Notes under the pieces: model-generated
What the model saw: the letters and a program-made list of their open reading frames with translations, nothing else
What the model was told of the DNA's origin: nothing
The model's database searches: none
DNA from: JAGOFO01 sp964522105
GTDB taxonomy: Bacteria > Myxococcota_A > UBA9042 > DTJE01
Assembly (NCBI GenBank): GCA_964522105.1
Contig: CAZFVA010000013.1
Location: 20,974-84,973, forward strand
Reading direction: 5' to 3'
Length of the DNA stretch: 64,000 nucleotides
Position numbers and translations under genes: made by a program
In this document: positions 1 through 8,976 of the stretch, in pieces
Numbering within the stretch: position 1 is the first letter of the stretch
Layout of the letters: each line of letters begins with the position of its first letter

Positions 1-2
1 CT

Positions 3-3000
3 GATGCCAACGGCGAGTGGATCGAGTTGTACAACCCGACCGCCACCGCAGTTAACATCCAGGGATGGTACATTGCGGAAGACGGGCCCGGCATCCATCA
101 GATTACGGCGTCGCTCGTTGTTCCTTCAAACGGGTATGTCGTTCTTTGCCGAAATATTGACCCGCAGGTCAATGGTGGCGTTACCTGCCAGTATCAGTTG
201 ACCAACTTTGGTCTGCTGAATGGCGGCGACTCTGTAATCCTGCTGGACGCTTCTCTGGTTGAAGTTGACAAGGTTGTGTACGGCGGTTCCGCACCTGCCC
301 CAACCGGCGCCTCCCTCGGTCTGAAGCACCCCTATCTTGATAATGCAACTATTGTCATGCCCGCAGTTCCGAATGATCCGGCTATATGGGCCCCGCTTAA
401 CTGGGCGCTGTCAACGACAGCTTTCGGAGCAGGCGAGTTCGGTACCCCCGGTGCGAAGAATGATGGTTATGTTGAACAGGAACAGACTGCCTGCTACGAC
501 GGCAACGTCTGTACTTACGATGCCTGCACCGCAGGGACTTGTACTAATCCCCGCAAGCCCAACTGCTGTCTTTCGAACGGCGACTGCGTTGACCAGGATG
601 TCTGTACCCAGGATCTGTGCGACCTGAACACTCTGAAGTGTACCTTTAATCCGATCGAGGATTGCTGCATCACCACAGCGCAGTGCCTTGATGAAAATCC
701 CTGTAATGCCGACTATTGTATCCAGAACCGTTGCCGCCATTCCGCGTACAACATCGTTCCTGGTTGCTGCTATGCGCCTTTGACAACCAATCCGGCCACG
801 GGCCTGCCATGGACCAGTGAAGTTCAAAGGACGGCTTACGCGAATTCCCAGTGCGATGACAAGAAGTTCTGTACACCAGATTTCTGCGATATGGGCGTAA
901 ACGAGTGTCGCATCGGCACCGCCATTGAAGACTGCTGCAATCTGAACAATGACTGCGATGATGGAAATCCATGTACTTATGACGCCTGCTGGAACCATCA
1001 GTGTACTAATGAAGTAAACGTTTATGATTGCTGCCAGGAAGGCCATGACGATCAGTGTGATGACAATGATCCGTGTACAACGGATACCTGCTATGGCAGC
1101 AGCTGCCGTCACTACTGGAATGCCGATCAGTGCTGCTATGACAACGCATGGTGCGTGGCTAATGCCGATGACGGAAATCCCTGTACGGCGGAACGCTGCC
1201 TCCTGGACCCGGTCAGCCAGCGCTTCACCTGTCAGCATCCTTACGAAGTCAACTGCACCCTGGGCCTCCCCTACGTTGAACCTTTCGATAATGTGGATAC
1301 GTTCAAAAAGCTTGGTTGGACGCTGACCGATTATCAGAGTCAGTCAACCAGTCACTGGCAGCTTGAATCAACGACCGGCGAACTTGGTCCTGATACTCAT
1401 GTTGCGTTCACCTGGGATCCGCTTCCGACGATTGTTGTAAAGAGCGTTGCGGCCACACCTCTTCTGGACGGAACGACTGCTGCCAAGGACAGGTACAATT
1501 CCAAATACCTGAAGACGACACTTCAGTGGAGGATGTCCTACAAGCATTCCGCCCCTGGTCAGAGTGTCAAACTGCGCGTCATGGCCTCGGATAATAATGA
1601 TTTCCTGTCCGGCACTCTGCTGGCTGAATTCGTTACTGACAAAGATATTGAATACGCCCTTTATACGGCTGAACTTCCCGATACAGTGAAGTTCTCCCCG
1701 ACTCTGAAGATTGGTTTCCTTATTGATACCGCCCCCGGTTCTACTTACATGATCGATACCTGGGAAATTGATGACGTGAAGGTTGCGGCCGGAAAGACCA
1801 ACTCATTCCTGAGTGCAAAGATCTACCGTTGTCCGCAGGATGGAAGGCCATGTAACACCGTAACCGGTACCAAGGTTGCGGAATCGCCGCTTCCCGGCAA
1901 AATGCCTGACGTTCTGGCCGGTTCCTGTGACTGGATGCGTATTTATATGTGTTATCGCGACCTTGACGGGTCGAATACCACGTGGCAGACGTACGGCTTC
2001 CCGGCTTCATACCTTGATTCGGCACCGCTTGATCGGCCACCGTTCATGGCTGGGGCCCCCGATGTCGGTCAGTCAAATTCCTGCGATACCCTGCCGACGA
2101 TGGTTCAACTGGTTTGTGGCGTCCCGGCCGTTTCAGTCGATGGTTACTACTACTGCGGTATCGATATCAAACCGGAATGTAACGAAGATTACGCCGGTCA
2201 GTACCGTTCAGGACTTGTCTCGCGGGACGAATACGATAAGACCGGAGTCAAGAAGCTGCACAGCCCGTTTGAATCCCTGACAAAGTTCAACATGACCGTT
2301 CTGATGGAAGACGGCTATATCGTCTGGTCACCGAACGGAACAACTGATCCGTCTGCTGTGGCCATTAAGAAGGCGATCAAGGATTCCGGCAGAAGGGCTC
2401 AGATCATTAATGACCTTGCGATGATCCCGGATCTGACCAATTACGATGGCGTGTTTGTGGTACTTGGTGTCCATGGCCGCTATACGTCGCTTTCCCCGAT
2501 CGCTGCTGCCAGACTCAGGCTTTTCCTTGATGGCGGCGGAAAGGTTTACCTTGAAGGCGGTGACTTCTTCTACACACTGGCGGGCGCTCAGGCCAGCACA
2601 GTTATTCACCCGTATTTTAAGATTGATGCGACCTCCGACGGCACGATGCGCCTTGCCGGTCCGGTTGTTGGAAAGAACTTCCTGGAAGGGGCTCAGTTTG
2701 ATGTCAGTCAGTCCGCCCAGGTGAACTCGTGGATCGACAAGCTTGTTCATAAACCTGAAGCCGGTGGCCGCGAGATCCTGCGTGATTCCGGCCTGGTCGA
2801 TCCGTTTGCCGTTGCGATCGCCTACGATCCAGCCGGTAACGGTGGCACCTACCGCTCAATCGGTTCATCAGTTCCGTTCTCTGCTCTGGTTGAAAACGGA
2901 TCGATGACTTCCACTCAATTGATGACGATGTACCTCAATTTCCTTGAGAACGGCTACCCGCCTTGTGCGACGGCTGCGAACTGCGAAGATTTTGAGGTTT

Positions 3001-6000
3001 GCACGACAGATTCCTGCGATTCAACCGTGTGTTCCAATTCAGCGATTCAGGGTTGCGTGCCTTGTAAGGACGACAAGTATCGGCCGGATGGCTCTCTTTC
3101 CTGCACAGTGAATCAGGCTTGTGATCAGGACCTCGGCTATTGCGTCAATGTCCCCGGATTCCGCTGGGATGCCGATTGTTCGAAGGTGTTTGGTTCATCC
3201 CCTGTCAGCGCAGCTTGTTCGGTCAATGTGCCGGTTAACGGCGTCGTTGATTCCTCTAACTTCAAGGTAGCTCTGTCGCACGCCTACCGTGGCGACGTAA
3301 AGCTGACGGTAACGAGCCCCGGCGGTACGACAGTGACTCTGCGCGAAGATAACATCTCGGATTCCAAGCGTAATATCTACGAAACGTACGATATTGGCGT
3401 GGATTCCGCCGATCCGTTGTCCGCGTTTGTCGGTCAGGCCTCGGTCGGAACCTGGACAGTGGTTGCCGAAGATACCGATCCCACGATGTCGAACGGTGTG
3501 TTCGAATACTGGCGTCTGTTCGCCGAGCTTTCAGACCTGGCATGTACAACGGCTGCAGATTGCCCGCAGACGCTTTGTCAGACGGCCATTTGTAATGGCG
3601 CGAGTGTTTGTGAATACTCGCCCGTTGGCTGTGATGACGGAAAGAATTGCACGATCGATTCGTGTAATCCGACGTCCGGTGAGTGCGAACATCTGGTCAT
3701 TCAGGCTTGCGGCGGCGCCTGTGAAACTCATGACGACTGCTTCAGAAACGAAGTCTGTCTGATTTCTCCTGCCGAAAATCGCGTCTGTGATCCTGCTGTT
3801 GACTTCGATCCGGCCACCGGCGACTCACTGTGCACCTGTCGCCCCATCGAAGGTACGCCGTATGAATACAACTGGCAGACCGGCCTTCCGGCTTCAATTC
3901 CTGACAATAACATCATGGGTCTTACCAAGACTCTGAACGTTACGGCGTCTGGATATGTCAAGAAATTCAAGGTGAAGATCCGCACCGAGCACGAGGCTGC
4001 CGGTGACCTTCGCGCTGAACTCTGCCACGAAGATGTCTGCGTCAGACTTCGCGATGCCAAGGGCGGAACGGCCCCGGGCTTCACGGATGTTTACGACTGG
4101 GATCCGGTTGCCGGACCTGGTGAAATTACAGATTTCAAGGGCCTTTCCGTTGGTGGAGCATGGACCTTGAAGGTCATTGATAACGTTGCCGGATTTACCG
4201 GAACGCTTAACTATTTTGCTATCTATGTTGTCAGTGTCGGCTGTTTCAATAACGCCGAGTGTAATGACAACAATCTTTGTACTCTTGATGCCTGTAACAA
4301 TGCGTCCGAGGGTGGCACTTGTATTCACTCGCTGAAGCGCTGCCAGCCGACCGACAATCCCTGTATAGCCAATGAATGTCAGGCTTCAACAGGTGAGTGC
4401 GCCGAAGAACAGGCTACCGATGGAGCTCCGTGTGATGACGGCGCGTTCTGTACCGAAGAAGACTTCTGCCAGACAGGTGTCTGCACTGGCGGAACGCCGG
4501 TTAACTGCTCGTATCTCAGCGGTAACTGTACTGTCGGTGTCTGCTCAGAGGACCTCGATCAGTGCATCAGTCGTGTTGCCGATGATGAAGCCCCGTGTGA
4601 TGACGGCGAGTCCTGTAATGCCGGCGACATGTGTCAGTCGGGTACCTGTATGCCGGGTTCGATCCTGACGTGCGGATGTCCGAGCGGCAGGGATGCGGAC
4701 TGTTTCGATGATGGTAACAAGTGCAACGGAACGGCCTGGGTCTGTAACGCTTCGAAGATGTGTGAACTCTCCGATGATCCTGTGATCTGCACAGATCCCA
4801 TGATCCCGTGTAAGTCCAATGTCTGCGATGCGTTCGACGGTGTATGCAAGATTAGAAGTTCGTTGAACTATCTGCCCTGCGAAGACGGCCTGTTCTGCTC
4901 GGTTCAGGATTACTGCCTGTCCGGCGAATGTGCCTCGGGTGCGGCCAGAAGCTGCGCGGACCTCGATGAAGACTGTGTCCTCGGATACTGCGACGAGACA
5001 GCCAATGACTGTCTGCCCATGGATAAGGATGATGGAACGGCCTGCGAACTTGATGGTCGTGGATGTTCCACTGATAAGTGCGTCAGCGGAACGTGTACGT
5101 TTGATGCCATGATCGACTGTTCGACCACGGGCGACGACTGCAACGAAGGCGTCTGCTCGAACGTTGGATGGGGCGATTACATCTGCATCAAGGGTCCGTT
5201 CGATGACGGCACCGTATGTACTGACGAGCCAAACCCGTGTACCTCTGATCTTTGTCAGGCCGGTGTGTGCGAACACACGAAGCTGACGAACTGCAGCGGC
5301 CCATGCGGCGGAAGCCATCCGTTTGATGCCGGTGATGACGTCTGCGGCGTGGAAGATTCATGCGCCGGTGGTATCGCTGGATACGGGCTCGGTGGCTGTA
5401 CCCCGACGTGTCCTGGCGGCACGTGTTACAAGGCTGCCAGCGGCAGGCTTGACTGGCCGATCAATGAACGTGTTGCCGGCGGTGGTTGCACCAACAGCTC
5501 AATGCCGGTCAGCACAGGATTTGCTTTCGTTAACAGCGCAGACCTGAAGTTGGACATCAGTCACGAGTATCTTGCGGACCTGACCATTGACCTGATTGAC
5601 CCGCAGGGCAACAGGCATCGCGTGTGGAACAATATCGGTGGTTCAAATCAGGACTTCGCCAATACGTTTGACGTGTCCTTCCCGATTCCGTACCCCGGTA
5701 ATGATCTGTCCGGTCAGCCGATGTGTGCCCTTCGTGGCGAAGTTCTGGATGGTATCTGGACGCTCCAGATCTGCGACTCGGGTAGTGGAAATTCGGGAAC
5801 CCTGCATGATTGGAACCTGTACCTCAAGGGTTCCGATGATCCAGCCCTGAATGCTGGTCACAGATGTGAAGATGCCATCGACAAGGGTAATCAGGATCTG
5901 AACCCCGCAATTACGGTTGACGGTACGCTTGAGTGTGCCTTGAACTCGATCGTTGATTCCGGTTGCGGCGGTATTGATGGCCCGGACAGAATGTACAAGT

Positions 6001-8201
6001 TTGAACTTACGACGGCCAAACGCGTCACGATCAAGCTGTTGCCGGTTCCTGGTCACAGCTTGATTCTGTTCCTTAAGGACGTCGCTGGTAACACCTGTGC
6101 CGCCGGTTCAAGAAAGTGCGCTATGACGACCGATGTTGACTCGGCCATCATTGACGATCAGTTGGTCCCGGGGACGTATTATGTGGGCGTCGACACTAAC
6201 GACGGCCCGTACGGATATACCCCGTTCAGGTTTGAACTGCGCGTCAAGACATTGCTTGAAAACGGTGATGGTTGCGTGGATGCTGTTCTTGGCGAACAGG
6301 ACCTTGACTGTTCCAGCAAGCATTGTCAGAACGGCTTCTGCTGTACCGGCGGCGATTGCTGTCCCGGTAATGCGTTTGAAGTTCCTGAGGATGGCATTGA
6401 TCCTTACCTGGTTCAGGCCACCGAGGACTGGATTTCTGCCGATACGATTTGTCCGGCGCAGTACAAGGATCTGCCGTTGTGTAATGATCCTGATGTGACA
6501 GATCCTCTTGCTCCGATCAACTTCTGTCAGGGCAAGCGCTGGGATGCCAACTGCGTTGATCATACGTGCGTCATTGTTGAAGTTCCGGATGACACAGCGT
6601 GTGATGACACGGTCGAGTCTGACCGCTGCGGCTACTACCATTCCGAGAACTGCGGAGATCATGGTTCAGTGCCTCCGGCCGTTCAGGTGAAACCTGACTG
6701 TCTGACGTTCTGTACGTCAAACACTGACTGTGATGCGAACGCTCACTGCGATCCAGTTGTCGCTACACAGACAGATCCGGCGCCGGAACTGCAGGCCATG
6801 TTCTGCCAGGCAGATCTGCCAAATGGTGCTGCGTCCAACGAAGACAGTGACTGCATTTCCGGCCACAGCCAGAACGGCTTCTGCTGCAGCGAAGGTGATT
6901 GCTGTCCGTCCCAGGACGCCTTCGGCGCGGCAACGTGTCCGTCAATCCACACGACGCCGGCTTCCTGTGACACGGTGAAGGACGCCATCACCGGCGATCT
7001 GGTCTGCGAAGGTCACAGGTACGATCCTGTTTGTGTTGACAACAAGTGCGGCAAAGAACTGGTCCGTGATGACTGCAGATGCGGTAACGCGATTGCAGAC
7101 AACTGCGCATCGTATCCGACGGCGTTCTGTCCTGTCGCCCCGACCAATACCTGCCCCGGCGCCGGCTGGAGCCTGCCCTGGGAGTCGGGCGGTGTCGAGT
7201 GCGCCACGACGTGTCTGACCAATGGAAGCCTTGATGACAGTAAGTGCGATGATGATGGTCGTTGCGAATGGGACGAAAATAACCCGACCAACGGCATCTG
7301 TATTCCGCTCGTTGTCAATGGTGGCCCGTGTGCCGAAGATTCAGACTGCTTCAACCAGCAGTGGCTGCCCGGTGGTATCGGACATTGTCAGAACGGCTTC
7401 TGCTGCGATTTCGGTGATTGCTGCAACAGACCGACAGATTGCCCGACGCCCGATCCGCGTGGTGACTACTGGGCTCCGTCCACATGCGATAACTGGACCA
7501 CTTGTCAGGGTACGATGAAGAACGCGACATGCCTCCTTGCGCAGTGCGGCTCTGAATATGTGCCTGAAGACAAGAGCTGTATCTACGATCTTGGTTCACC
7601 GTCCGATGAGTGCGGATACTACAAGTCAATCTACTGTAACGGTAATTCCGATCAGATTGATCCGCCGTGTCCGACGACCTGCCTTGAAGCGGGTACCGGT
7701 GCTGAACTTGATGCCGCGTGTGACCCGAATGCCCACTGTGACCCGCTGGCGCCGACGTACTCGAACGCTGTCTGTACGGCAGACCTTGCCAATGATCAGG
7801 CGTGCGACGAAGACACCGACTGCCAGTCCGAGTTCTGTCAGATGGGATACTGCTGTGACATCGGCGGCTGTTGTGCCGGTTGCCGTGTAACCAAGGCTAC
7901 TCCGTCCTTCGGTAATGCCGGTTACGAAGGCCCGGTTTCATCTGACCACGGCTTCATCCAGTTCGCCCCGGGCGTCCCGACCGCAACTCGTCCGGCAGTT
8001 GGCGGCAGACTTAGAGGAATGGGACTTGGTACCTTCGAAGGTATCTCGGTCGTCACGACCTGCTGGAACCTGGTCAAGGATCAGAACGAGACTGATACTG
8101 ACTGCGGCGGTCGCGTCTGTAAGGACTGTGTCGCTGGTAAGCACTGCATCTACGGTACTGACTGTGTGTCCGGCGTCTGTAATGCCGGTACCTGCAACTG
8201 A
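3..8201 (+). CDS. Giant cysteine-rich multidomain surface protein (5' partial)
   Basis: The frame is open from the first bases of the window, so the N-terminus is missing; the TTG at 27 is not a real start. More than 2,730 residues are visible. It opens inside a lamin-tail domain (GEWIELYNP motif, to about nt 450). Next come repeats of the type CDDGNPCTYDAC (about nt 480-1260), a beta-sandwich-like segment (about 1260-1790), a Rossmann/GATase1-like segment (about 2280-2950), three proprotein-convertase P-domain-like modules (about 3155-3540, 3850-4230 and 5440-5830) and a PPC-like domain (about 5985-6250). The end holds four modules marked CQNGFCC or a variant (nt 6324, 6867, 7386, 7836). The last residues follow a pattern (NETDTDCGG, then spaced Cys pairs) that I know from myxobacterial proteins. 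The protein is almost certainly extracellular and disulfide-rich, with an adhesive or matrix role inferred. No membrane anchor or MYXO-CTERM tail is seen at its C-terminus. Confidence 0.9.
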   Translation, partial: DANGEWIELYNPTATAVNIQGWYIAEDGPGIHQITASLVVPSNGYVVLCRNIDPQVNGGVTCQYQLTNFGLLNGGDSVILLDASLVEVDKVVYGGSAPAPTGASLGLKHPYLDNATIVMPAVPNDPAIWAPLNWALSTTAFGAGEFGTPGAKNDGYVEQEQTACYDGNVCTYDACTAGTCTNPRKPNCCLSNGDCVDQDVCTQDLCDLNTLKCTFNPIEDCCITTAQCLDENPCNADYCIQNRCRHSAYNIVPGCCYAPLTTNPATGLPWTSEVQRTAYANSQCDDKKFCTPDFCDMGVNECRIGTAIEDCCNLNNDCDDGNPCTYDACWNHQCTNEVNVYDCCQEGHDDQCDDNDPCTTDTCYGSSCRHYWNADQCCYDNAWCVANADDGNPCTAERCLLDPVSQRFTCQHPYEVNCTLGLPYVEPFDNVDTFKKLGWTLTDYQSQSTSHWQLESTTGELGPDTHVAFTWDPLPTIVVKSVAATPLLDGTTAAKDRYNSKYLKTTLQWRMSYKHSAPGQSVKLRVMASDNNDFLSGTLLAEFVTDKDIEYALYTAELPDTVKFSPTLKIGFLIDTAPGSTYMIDTWEIDDVKVAAGKTNSFLSAKIYRCPQDGRPCNTVTGTKVAESPLPGKMPDVLAGSCDWMRIYMCYRDLDGSNTTWQTYGFPASYLDSAPLDRPPFMAGAPDVGQSNSCDTLPTMVQLVCGVPAVSVDGYYYCGIDIKPECNEDYAGQYRSGLVSRDEYDKTGVKKLHSPFESLTKFNMTVLMEDGYIVWSPNGTTDPSAVAIKKAIKDSGRRAQIINDLAMIPDLTNYDGVFVVLGVHGRYTSLSPIAAARLRLFLDGGGKVYLEGGDFFYTLAGAQASTVIHPYFKIDATSDGTMRLAGPVVGKNFLEGAQFDVSQSAQVNSWIDKLVHKPEAGGREILRDSGLVDPFAVAIAYDPAGNGGTYRSIGSSVPFSALVENGSMTSTQLMTMYLNFLENGYPPCATAANCEDFEVCTTDSCDSTVCSNSAIQGCVPCKDDKYRPDGSLSCTVNQACDQDLGYCVNVPGFRWDADCSKVFGSSPVSAACSVNVPVNGVVDSSNFKVALSHAYRGDVKLTVTSPGGTTVTLREDNISDSKRNIYETYDIGVDSADPLSAFVGQASVGTWTVVAEDTDPTMSNGVFEYWRLFAELSDLACTTAADCPQTLCQTAICNGASVCEYSPVGCDDGKNCTIDSCNPTSGECEHLVIQACGGACETHDDCFRNEVCLISPAENRVCDPAVDFDPATGDSLCTCRPIEGTPYEYNWQTGLPASIPDNNIMGLTKTLNVTASGYVKKFKVKIRTEHEAAGDLRAELCHEDVCVRLRDAKGGTAPGFTDVYDWDPVAGPGEITDFKGLSVGGAWTLKVIDNVAGFTGTLNYFAIYVVSVGCFNNAECNDNNLCTLDACNNASEGGTCIHSLKRCQPTDNPCIANECQASTGECAEEQATDGAPCDDGAFCTEEDFCQTGVCTGGTPVNCSYLSGNCTVGVCSEDLDQCISRVADDEAPCDDGESCNAGDMCQSGTCMPGSILTCGCPSGRDADCFDDGNKCNGTAWVCNASKMCELSDDPVICTDPMIPCKSNVCDAFDGVCKIRSSLNYLPCEDGLFCSVQDYCLSGECASGAARSCADLDEDCVLGYCDETANDCLPMDKDDGTACELDGRGCSTDKCVSGTCTFDAMIDCSTTGDDCNEGVCSNVGWGDYICIKGPFDDGTVCTDEPNPCTSDLCQAGVCEHTKLTNCSGPCGGSHPFDAGDDVCGVEDSCAGGIAGYGLGGCTPTCPGGTCYKAASGRLDWPINERVAGGGCTNSSMPVSTGFAFVNSADLKLDISHEYLADLTIDLIDPQGNRHRVWNNIGGSNQDFANTFDVSFPIPYPGNDLSGQPMCALRGEVLDGIWTLQICDSGSGNSGTLHDWNLYLKGSDDPALNAGHRCEDAIDKGNQDLNPAITVDGTLECALNSIVDSGCGGIDGPDRMYKFELTTAKRVTIKLLPVPGHSLILFLKDVAGNTCAAGSRKCAMTTDVDSAIIDDQLVPGTYYVGVDTNDGPYGYTPFRFELRVKTLLENGDGCVDAVLGEQDLDCSSKHCQNGFCCTGGDCCPGNAFEVPEDGIDPYLVQATEDWISADTICPAQYKDLPLCNDPDVTDPLAPINFCQGKRWDANCVDHTCVIVEVPDDTACDDTVESDRCGYYHSENCGDHGSVPPAVQVKPDCLTFCTSNTDCDANAHCDPVVATQTDPAPELQAMFCQADLPNGAASNEDSDCISGHSQNGFCCSEGDCCPSQDAFGAATCPSIHTTPASCDTVKDAITGDLVCEGHRYDPVCVDNKCGKELVRDDCRCGNAIADNCASYPTAFCPVAPTNTCPGAGWSLPWESGGVECATTCLTNGSLDDSKCDDDGRCEWDENNPTNGICIPLVVNGGPCAEDSDCFNQQWLPGGIGHCQNGFCCDFGDCCNRPTDCPTPDPRGDYWAPSTCDNWTTCQGTMKNATCLLAQCGSEYVPEDKSCIYDLGSPSDECGYYKSIYCNGNSDQIDPPCPTTCLEAGTGAELDAACDPNAHCDPLAPTYSNAVCTADLANDQACDEDTDCQSEFCQMGYCCDIGGCCAGCRVTKATPSFGNAGYEGPVSSDHGFIQFAPGVPTATRPAVGGRLRGMGLGTFEGISVVTTCWNLVKDQNETDTDCGGRVCKDCVAGKHCIYGTDCVSGVCNAGTCN

Positions 8202-8210
8202 TGACACAAA

Positions 8211-8234
8211 AGCCCCGGGGCCTTCCCCGGGGCT
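8211..8234 (+). terminator. Strong GC hairpin after the giant gene
   Basis: A perfect 10-bp stem (AGCCCCGGGG and its complement) with a CCTT loop starts 9 nt after the stop codon. No T-tract follows, so it may act as a weak intrinsic terminator or as an mRNA 3'-end stabiliser. Confidence 0.6.
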
Positions 8235-8295
8235 GCTGTGATTCAGCCTTCCACTGCTTATCAACCCAAATCCGACATTTAAGGACTCTGCTGGC

Positions 8296-8325
8296 TTGAC
8301 ATAAACTGTCTCGGGCCTGTAAAAT
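8296..8325 (+). promoter_or_regulatory. Sigma-70 promoter of tRNA-Cys
   Basis: A consensus -35 TTGACA (8296-8301) is 18 nt from TAAAAT (8320-8325). The predicted start lies about 8 nt upstream of the mature tRNA 5' end. Confidence 0.75.
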
Positions 8326-8340
8326 CCGTATGCATTTGAT

Positions 8341-8414
8341 GGCGCCATGGCCAAGTGGTAAGGCAGAGGTCTGCAAAATCTCCATCCTCGGTTCAAATCC
8401 GAGTGGCGCCTCCA
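8341..8414 (+). tRNA. tRNA-Cys (GCA)
   Basis: A full cloverleaf is visible. The acceptor stem is GGCGCCA paired with TGGCGCC, the anticodon arm GAGGT-CTGCAAA-ATCTC carries GCA, and the T arm is CTCGG-TTCAAAT-CCGAG. The discriminator is T, typical of tRNA-Cys, and CCA is encoded. It lies between genes for three Cys-rich proteins. Confidence 0.95.
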
Positions 8415-8460
8415 TCAAACAGATATTTGTGAGTGTTTTCTATTGCGGACGTATGTGTCT

Positions 8461-8489
8461 TTGACACGTTCGAACTGCGGCAATATAGT
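8461..8489 (+). promoter_or_regulatory. Sigma-70 promoter of the small Cys-cluster gene
   Basis: TTGACA (8461-8466) is separated by 17 nt from TATAGT (8484-8489). The start codon at 8524 follows with a strong AGGAGGT ribosome site, so this small gene looks well expressed. Confidence 0.7.
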
Positions 8490-8523
8490 CAGTTAGAATT
8501 TTTTGAATCCACAGGAGGTTACC

Positions 8524-8853
8524 ATGTGTGATTGTTGTGATAGCAGAAGGGGTCGTTCAGGGCACAATGGCAGGCCGATGGCTGATGGCTGCGATGACTG
8601 GCCGGGAAAGTCCAGGGGCGACGAAGGAATGGAAGGCTACGGCAGCCCCGAGTTCGGGTTCAAAAGGCATTTTATCAGCCGCGCCGAGATGCTTGAATCG
8701 CTTAACAGCTACCTTGAGGAGCTGGAAAACGAGGCTGAAGGCGTCCGCGAAGCGATTGACGAGCTTCTTGATGAAATGATGGAATGTGGTGATATCGAGG
8801 AAGATTCCGAAGACGATGATGACGATTGCTGCTGCGAGAAGGAAAGCGAGTAG
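8524..8853 (+). CDS. Small Cys-cluster, coiled-coil acidic protein (DUF5320-like)
   Basis: This is a protein of 109 residues. The ATG at 8524 is chosen because AGGAGGT lies just upstream; the longer frame from a TTG at 8503 has none. The N-terminus carries a Cys cluster (MCDCCD), followed by a Gly/Arg/Asp-rich stretch. Residues around 47-85 hold a GFKRHFIS motif and an amphipathic Leu/Glu helix, a layout like DUF5320 proteins. The end is a run of Asp/Glu with a CCC cluster. There is no signal peptide, so it is probably cytoplasmic. The Cys clusters at both ends suggest metal or Fe-S binding, which is inference. It has its own consensus promoter and is probably monocistronic. Confidence 0.8.
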   Translation: MCDCCDSRRGRSGHNGRPMADGCDDWPGKSRGDEGMEGYGSPEFGFKRHFISRAEMLESLNSYLEELENEAEGVREAIDELLDEMMECGDIEEDSEDDDDDCCCEKESE

Positions 8854-8918
8854 CGGTCAGCCGGCTTCAGTTCAGTTTTTCCATCTGGTTTACTGTCGGT
8901 AAACAGCCGCCTTCAGCA

Positions 8919-8948
8919 TTGTTTGTGATCTACTGTTTAAGCTATAAT
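8919..8948 (+). promoter_or_regulatory. Sigma-70 promoter of the Cys-rich lipoprotein gene
   Basis: TTGTTT (8919-8924) is separated by 18 nt from a perfect TATAAT (8943-8948), 28 nt upstream of the ATG at 8977. A short dyad (GTTTAC-N5-GTAAAC, 8888-8904) lies upstream and could be an operator. Confidence 0.55.
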
Positions 8949-8976
8949 TCCGCCTTGTTTCCAGAGGTAACTTCAA

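Noticed and set aside
411..1238. Minus-strand open frame of 275 codons inside the giant gene
   Set aside because: The plus-strand frame shows clear Cys-repeat structure here. The antisense translation is a low-complexity Ile/Val/Ala shadow of Asp, Asn and Cys codons.
4545..5318. Minus-strand open frame of 257 codons inside the giant gene
   Set aside because: It has the same origin as the previous shadow: regular Cys repeats on the plus strand give an open but meaningless antisense frame.
8211..8234. Possible riboswitch or attachment site near the tRNA-Cys
   Set aside because: Only a simple terminator-like hairpin is present. No integrase gene or repeat of the tRNA 3' end was seen in the window.
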